The notes below the pieces were generated by a model. That model did no database searches. It was not told where the DNA came from and saw only the letters and a program-made list of their open reading frames with translations. A program made the translations under genes and the position numbers. From contig NZ_JAAMQZ010000001.1 of NCBI RefSeq assembly GCF_013522825.1, positions 1-64,000 on the forward strand: a stretch of DNA of 64,000 bases, given 5' to 3'. Below, piece after piece: positions 63,640 through 64,000 of this stretch. Each line of letters starts with the position of its first letter. Position 1 is the stretch's first letter. The stretch comes from Stutzerimonas stutzeri. GTDB lineage: Bacteria; Pseudomonadota; Gammaproteobacteria; Pseudomonadales; Pseudomonadaceae.

Positions 63640-63837
63640 TCAATGCCGGCGTGGCGGCACATCGCCCGAGAACACATCGTCTTCCAGCTCGTCGCCGGGG
63701 ATCACGTGCTCCTCCGAAGCCCAGGCGCCCAGGTCGATCAGCTTGCAGCGATCCGAGCAGAAAGGCCGGTTCGGGCTCTGCGGCCCCCACTCCACCGGCG
63801 CACGACAGGTTGGACATTCAACTACGGCAGTACTCAT
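63640..63837 (-). CDS. yacG: DNA gyrase inhibitor YacG
   Basis: A 65-aa zinc protein. The Cys4 site is C9-P-T-C12 and, after the FCSDRC stretch, two more cysteines around residues 27 and 31; E. coli YacG binds zinc with this pattern and inhibits gyrase. The C-terminal tail is acidic and disordered. It overlaps coaE by 4 bp (ATGA), a conserved coaE-yacG pairing. About 65 bp without features separate it from the convergent CbiM-like gene. Confidence 0.92.
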   Translation of the reverse strand: MSTAVVECPTCRAPVEWGPQSPNRPFCSDRCKLIDLGAWASEEHVIPGDELEDDVFSGDVPPRRH

Positions 63838-64000
63838 TCCTGACCTCCTCGCAGCGTCAGATAGAAATTGTGCAGGCGCTCGACCTCAGCCTTCAGCCAG
63901 CTCATGTCACTATCATTGAGCAGCACGTCATCGGCATGACGCAGGCGCTCTTCGCGACTGGCCTGAGCCTTGAGGATGGCACGAATCTGCTCTTCGCTGG
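63834..64000 (-). CDS. coaE: dephospho-CoA kinase, C-terminal part (runs off the edge)
   Basis: The last 55 codons of a minus-strand frame that continues beyond the right edge and ends at 63834, overlapping yacG by 4 bp. The visible residues ([18 protein letters not shown], then [24 protein letters not shown] and FYLTLRGG) match the C-terminal CoaE region with the conserved R-x-x-A-D-D-V-L-x-N motif. CoaE phosphorylates dephospho-CoA in the last step of CoA synthesis; the ATP-binding N terminus is outside the window. Confidence 0.88.
   Translation of the reverse strand, partial: SEEQIRAILKAQASREERLRHADDVLLNDSDMSWLKAEVERLHNFYLTLRGGQE

Overview
This window is chromosomal DNA from a Pseudomonas-type gammaproteobacterium (Pseudomonas or Stutzerimonas in the broad sense). 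The evidence is GC-rich coding sequence, a PrrF-type iron sRNA beside cbpA and a chaN/phuW-like gene, a RetS-type hybrid kinase downstream of purH-purD, the full division/cell-wall (dcw) cluster ending in lpxC, and gene orders that, from memory, match several separate segments of the P. aeruginosa PAO1 map. I see no tRNA, CRISPR array, prophage or transposase gene.

Layout. 1-390: the leader of an rRNA operon pointing out of the left edge, with four tandem sigma-70 promoters and a boxA; the 16S gene lies outside. 469-5033: pssA and the ilvI-ilvH-ilvC branched-chain amino acid operon. 5143-13211: a DUF4124 protein, mrcB with a TPR lipoprotein and yqcC, a fused APH-like/P-loop kinase, a TfoX-C protein, cbpA, the Fur-box-controlled PrrF sRNA and a ChaN lipoprotein. 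13334-27794: a small Rieske protein, dsbD, aroQ, accB-accC, prmA, a DUF3426 zinc-ribbon protein, dusB-fis, purH, purD and retS. 27806-34196: an accessory segment with a CYP152-type P450 peroxygenase, two membrane proteins, an AEC transporter, a lone rmlD and a small basic protein; it is rich in intergenic repeats. 34494-52223: the dcw cluster on the minus strand (mraZ, rsmH, ftsL, ftsI, murE, murF, mraY, murD, ftsW, murG, murC, ddl, ftsQ, ftsA, ftsZ, lpxC). 52518-57495: rnpB, rsmI, lpoA, yraN, a SIS-domain protein (diaA) and a BON lipoprotein. 57610-62477: sspB-sspA, petABC and rplM-rpsI. 62893-64000: a CbiM-like membrane protein, yacG and the 3' part of coaE.

How the genes connect. Peptidoglycan synthesis dominates. 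The dcw cluster makes lipid II precursors and the divisome, mrcB encodes PBP1B and lpoA encodes the lipoprotein cofactor of PBP1A. lpxC commits UDP-GlcNAc-derived precursor to lipid A. accB-accC, pssA and the P450 concern fatty acids and phospholipids. PrrF and the ChaN protein belong to iron and haem management. retS controls the switch between motile/virulent and biofilm states.

The most unusual content is in repeats rather than genes. A ~155-bp element with nested inverted repeats occurs three times; a related ~80-bp hairpin-only form occurs three times directly after stop codons of core genes; a separate ~140-bp MITE-like element overlaps the stop codon of the AEC transporter gene. I found no strong candidate for a wholly new multi-gene system. 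The best leads are the repeat family, the APH/P-loop kinase fusion and the CYP152-like peroxygenase.
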